Origin: a virus
Strand: one strand, 5' to 3'
DNA length: 22,456 nucleotides
Virus record (IMG/VR): IMGVR_UViG_3300042312_000342
Span: 1-22,456 of that record
Of this stretch, positions 21,537 through 22,456 are shown in pieces. The notes under the pieces were generated by a model, which was not told where the DNA came from, did no database searches, and saw nothing but the letters and a program-made list of their open reading frames with translations. Within the stretch, counting starts at the first letter, position 1. Each line of letters opens with the position of its first letter. A program made the translations under genes and the position numbers.

Positions 21537-21632
21537 TAGTCAGGACAGGATTCGAACCTGTATCTTTTTCCATATCCCCAATAATCTTTTGGGAGGTAAA
21601 ACGTGATAACCAATATTTTACACCACCTAACT
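21537..21632 (-). tRNA. Atypical tRNA-like gene, anticodon not resolved
   Basis: Read on the minus strand, a complete 7-bp acceptor stem (AGTTAGG with CCTGACT, discriminator A, one T-G pair) encloses a perfect T arm (ACAGG-TTCGAAT-CCTGT) and a class-II-like D arm (GTG / CAC with the conserved GG). The centre is odd: total length is 96 bases. The only strong 5+7+5 arm is CCCAA-AAGATTA-TTGGG, with no U at position 33, and nine unpaired bases (GTTTTACCT) precede it. CCA is not encoded. It may be a phage tRNA with an insertion, a decayed tRNA, or a tRNA mimic. The tRNA-like ends are clear; the isotype is not. Confidence 0.6.
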
Positions 21633-21749
21633 ATTTTTGTTCTTATTTTAATACTTTTTAGTAGTTATAATATAATTTTGCCACCTGACTGTTATGCTCT
21701 ATTTTTATTAGTCCGCTAGTTGTGTTAGTACTAATAAGAATAAAGATAT
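21633..21749 (-). other. Intergenic leader upstream of the tRNA-like gene with a long hairpin
   Basis: No open frame is supportable. It holds an 11-bp stem with one G-T pair (21702-21712 with 21730-21740) around a 17-base loop that itself contains CTAGTTGTGTTAG. Without a T-run it is not a terminator on the minus strand. It may be a regulatory hairpin or part of a degenerate RNA gene. Confidence 0.3.
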
Positions 21750-21842
21750 TTATTTGTTGTGTTTATCATTAAAAGCTAATAATAAAAAACCTATAAGCAA
21801 TACAAACAAAAATGATTGTGTATATACATCTGTTGTTGTCAT
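21750..21842 (-). CDS. 30-residue single-span membrane peptide
   Basis: Starts MTTTDVYTQSFLFVLLIGFL, continues LLAFNDKHNK, one span with a short polar end. Its ATG overlaps the stop of the 87-residue gene (TAATG). The same MTTT start and single-span layout occur in the 52-residue peptide at 8644-8802. Function unknown. Confidence 0.6.
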   Translation of the reverse strand: MTTTDVYTQSFLFVLLIGFLLLAFNDKHNK

Positions 21843-22105
21843 TATTTAATTAAATTTAATTGTTTTGCTCTTCTCCACATTTCTTCATAACATTCCATAT
21901 CTCTATTAATATTACCACCTGACAAATAATCTCCTGGTGTGTCACCATAAACAATAGCTGCTGATGTTTCATCACCAAGATAAATACCTAAATCATAATT
22001 ATGTCCTTTACTATCTGTGAAAGGACCTAAATAGACACAATAATTCCACATCCATTCTCTAGCAGAAGGATAATACAAAGGTGCATTAACTAATAAATTA
22101 TTCAT
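21842..22105 (-). CDS. Conserved small phage hypothetical protein, 87 aa
   Basis: Contains YYPSAREWMWNYCVYLGPFT, YDLGIYLGDETSAAIVYGDT, PGDYLSGG and ends CYEEMWRRAKQLNLIK. The 'GIYLG......AIVYGD(T/E)PGDY.SG' core followed by 'E....RA(K).L.L' recurs in proteins of Bacteroidota phages, as far as I can recall, but the function is unknown. The start lies eight bases inside the end of the preceding small gene. Confidence 0.78.
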   Translation of the reverse strand: MNNLLVNAPLYYPSAREWMWNYCVYLGPFTDSKGHNYDLGIYLGDETSAAIVYGDTPGDYLSGGNINRDMECYEEMWRRAKQLNLIK

Positions 22106-22235
22106 TTCCCCAAAGATGTTTAGATAGTTCTTTAATTCTTTCTTTCTTACCTATTTTATCTTTAACAACAGCTTGTAGCTGTTTTAATTCTTTTAAAGAC
22201 AAATAACCTAATAAATTCAATACCTCATCCATCAT
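22098..22235 (-). CDS. 45-residue helical peptide
   Basis: Starts MMDEVLNLLGYLSLKELKQL and ends KERIKELSKHLWGNE, giving two amphipathic helices. The first ATG (22235) overlaps the stop of the upstream membrane protein (ATGA); an ATG at 22232 is an equal choice. It overlaps the next gene by eight bases. No family recognised. Confidence 0.65.
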   Translation of the reverse strand: MMDEVLNLLGYLSLKELKQLQAVVKDKIGKKERIKELSKHLWGNE

Positions 22236-22456
22236 ATCTTTTCATCTATATATTGACAAGCATAAACAATCGTATATATAGACCCAATTAAGGCAATTAT
22301 ATATATAAGCACCATTGGACTATCAGCTGCTACACCAATTTCCACAGAAAATATTTTAGCAAAAAATGCTGTTAATAACCAACATAAACAAGTATTAACT
22401 ACTATAATAGCAGTTATTACTATTGGAAAAAGAAATGTTTTTTTTAAAGCGTTCAT
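22232..22456 (-). CDS. Small membrane protein, two spans, possibly cut at the window edge
   Basis: 74 residues with a basic start (MNALKK), a first span (FPIVITAIIVVNTCLCWLLT), a loop (FSVEIGVAADSP) and a second span (MVLIYIIALIGSIYTIVYAC), ending QYIDEKI. The ATG is the last three bases of the window, so an earlier start may lie outside and the true gene could be longer. Function unknown. Confidence 0.7.
   Translation of the reverse strand: MNALKKTFLFPIVITAIIVVNTCLCWLLTAFFAKIFSVEIGVAADSPMVLIYIIALIGSIYTIVYACQYIDEKI

Noticed and set aside
21537-21632. tmRNA or selenocysteine tRNA
   Set aside because: No tag-coding region, no TCA anticodon, and the arm lengths do not match either class.
21633-21740. 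A second tRNA upstream of the tRNA-like gene
   Set aside because: A TAGAGC-like D-arm fragment is present, but there is no T arm or matching acceptor stem.
1-22456. CRISPR array, insertion sequence, transposase or integrase attachment site
   Set aside because: I saw no regularly spaced direct repeats, terminal inverted repeats around a transposase, or integrase gene in the window.

Overview
The window looks like part of the genome of a tailed bacteriophage that infects a Bacteroidota host, most likely a Flavobacteriia member. It is very AT-rich by eye, every gene I accept is on the minus strand, and genes are short and packed with many 4-base ATGA stop/start overlaps. Start codons are preceded by A/T-rich stretches instead of Shine-Dalgarno sequences, and several proteins belong to small families I associate with flavobacterial phages. 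A signal peptide ending in NAQ and a lipobox ending in SC also fit this host group. No capsid, tail, terminase or RNA polymerase gene is present. The replication gene set fits crAss-like phages and relatives, but that placement is not proven here.

Reading downstream from the right edge, 22.5-20.4 kb holds small membrane and hypothetical genes around an unusual tRNA-like gene (21537-21632) and a terminator. At 20.4-15.0 kb there is an unrecognised acidic-tailed protein, a 576-residue modular protein, a coiled-coil protein, and then a MoxR-type AAA+ ATPase followed by a von Willebrand A (VWA) metal-binding protein. The last two form a two-gene unit bounded by an intrinsic terminator on each side. 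From 14.9 to 11.6 kb lies a run of small accessory genes: a 48-residue gene between two terminators, a zinc-ribbon-like peptide, a lipoprotein, a secreted protein and several phage-family hypotheticals.

From 11.1 to 1.7 kb is the replication and recombination module: family A DNA polymerase, DnaB-like helicase, SF2 helicase, Sak4-like RecA-fold ATPase, a probable ssDNA-binding protein and a primase-like protein. It is interspersed with small proteins, including three tandem paralogues and small membrane peptides. The left end carries a GIY-YIG homing endonuclease between a truncated N-terminal fragment and the start of a gene with the same N-terminal pattern, which suggests mobile-element remodelling.

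Two recurrent sequence elements sit 7-11 bases before start codons. One (core CCTTAATAAC in the sense direction) precedes four starts between 14.9 and 21.4 kb, including an internal in-frame start of the MoxR gene. In three of the four cases it lies just downstream of a hairpin. The other (core TTAACAATTAAATTT) precedes three starts in the replication half. They may mark two expression classes. The most interesting parts of the window are the MoxR/VWA unit with its dual-start gene, these start-linked elements, the homing-endonuclease locus and the odd tRNA region.
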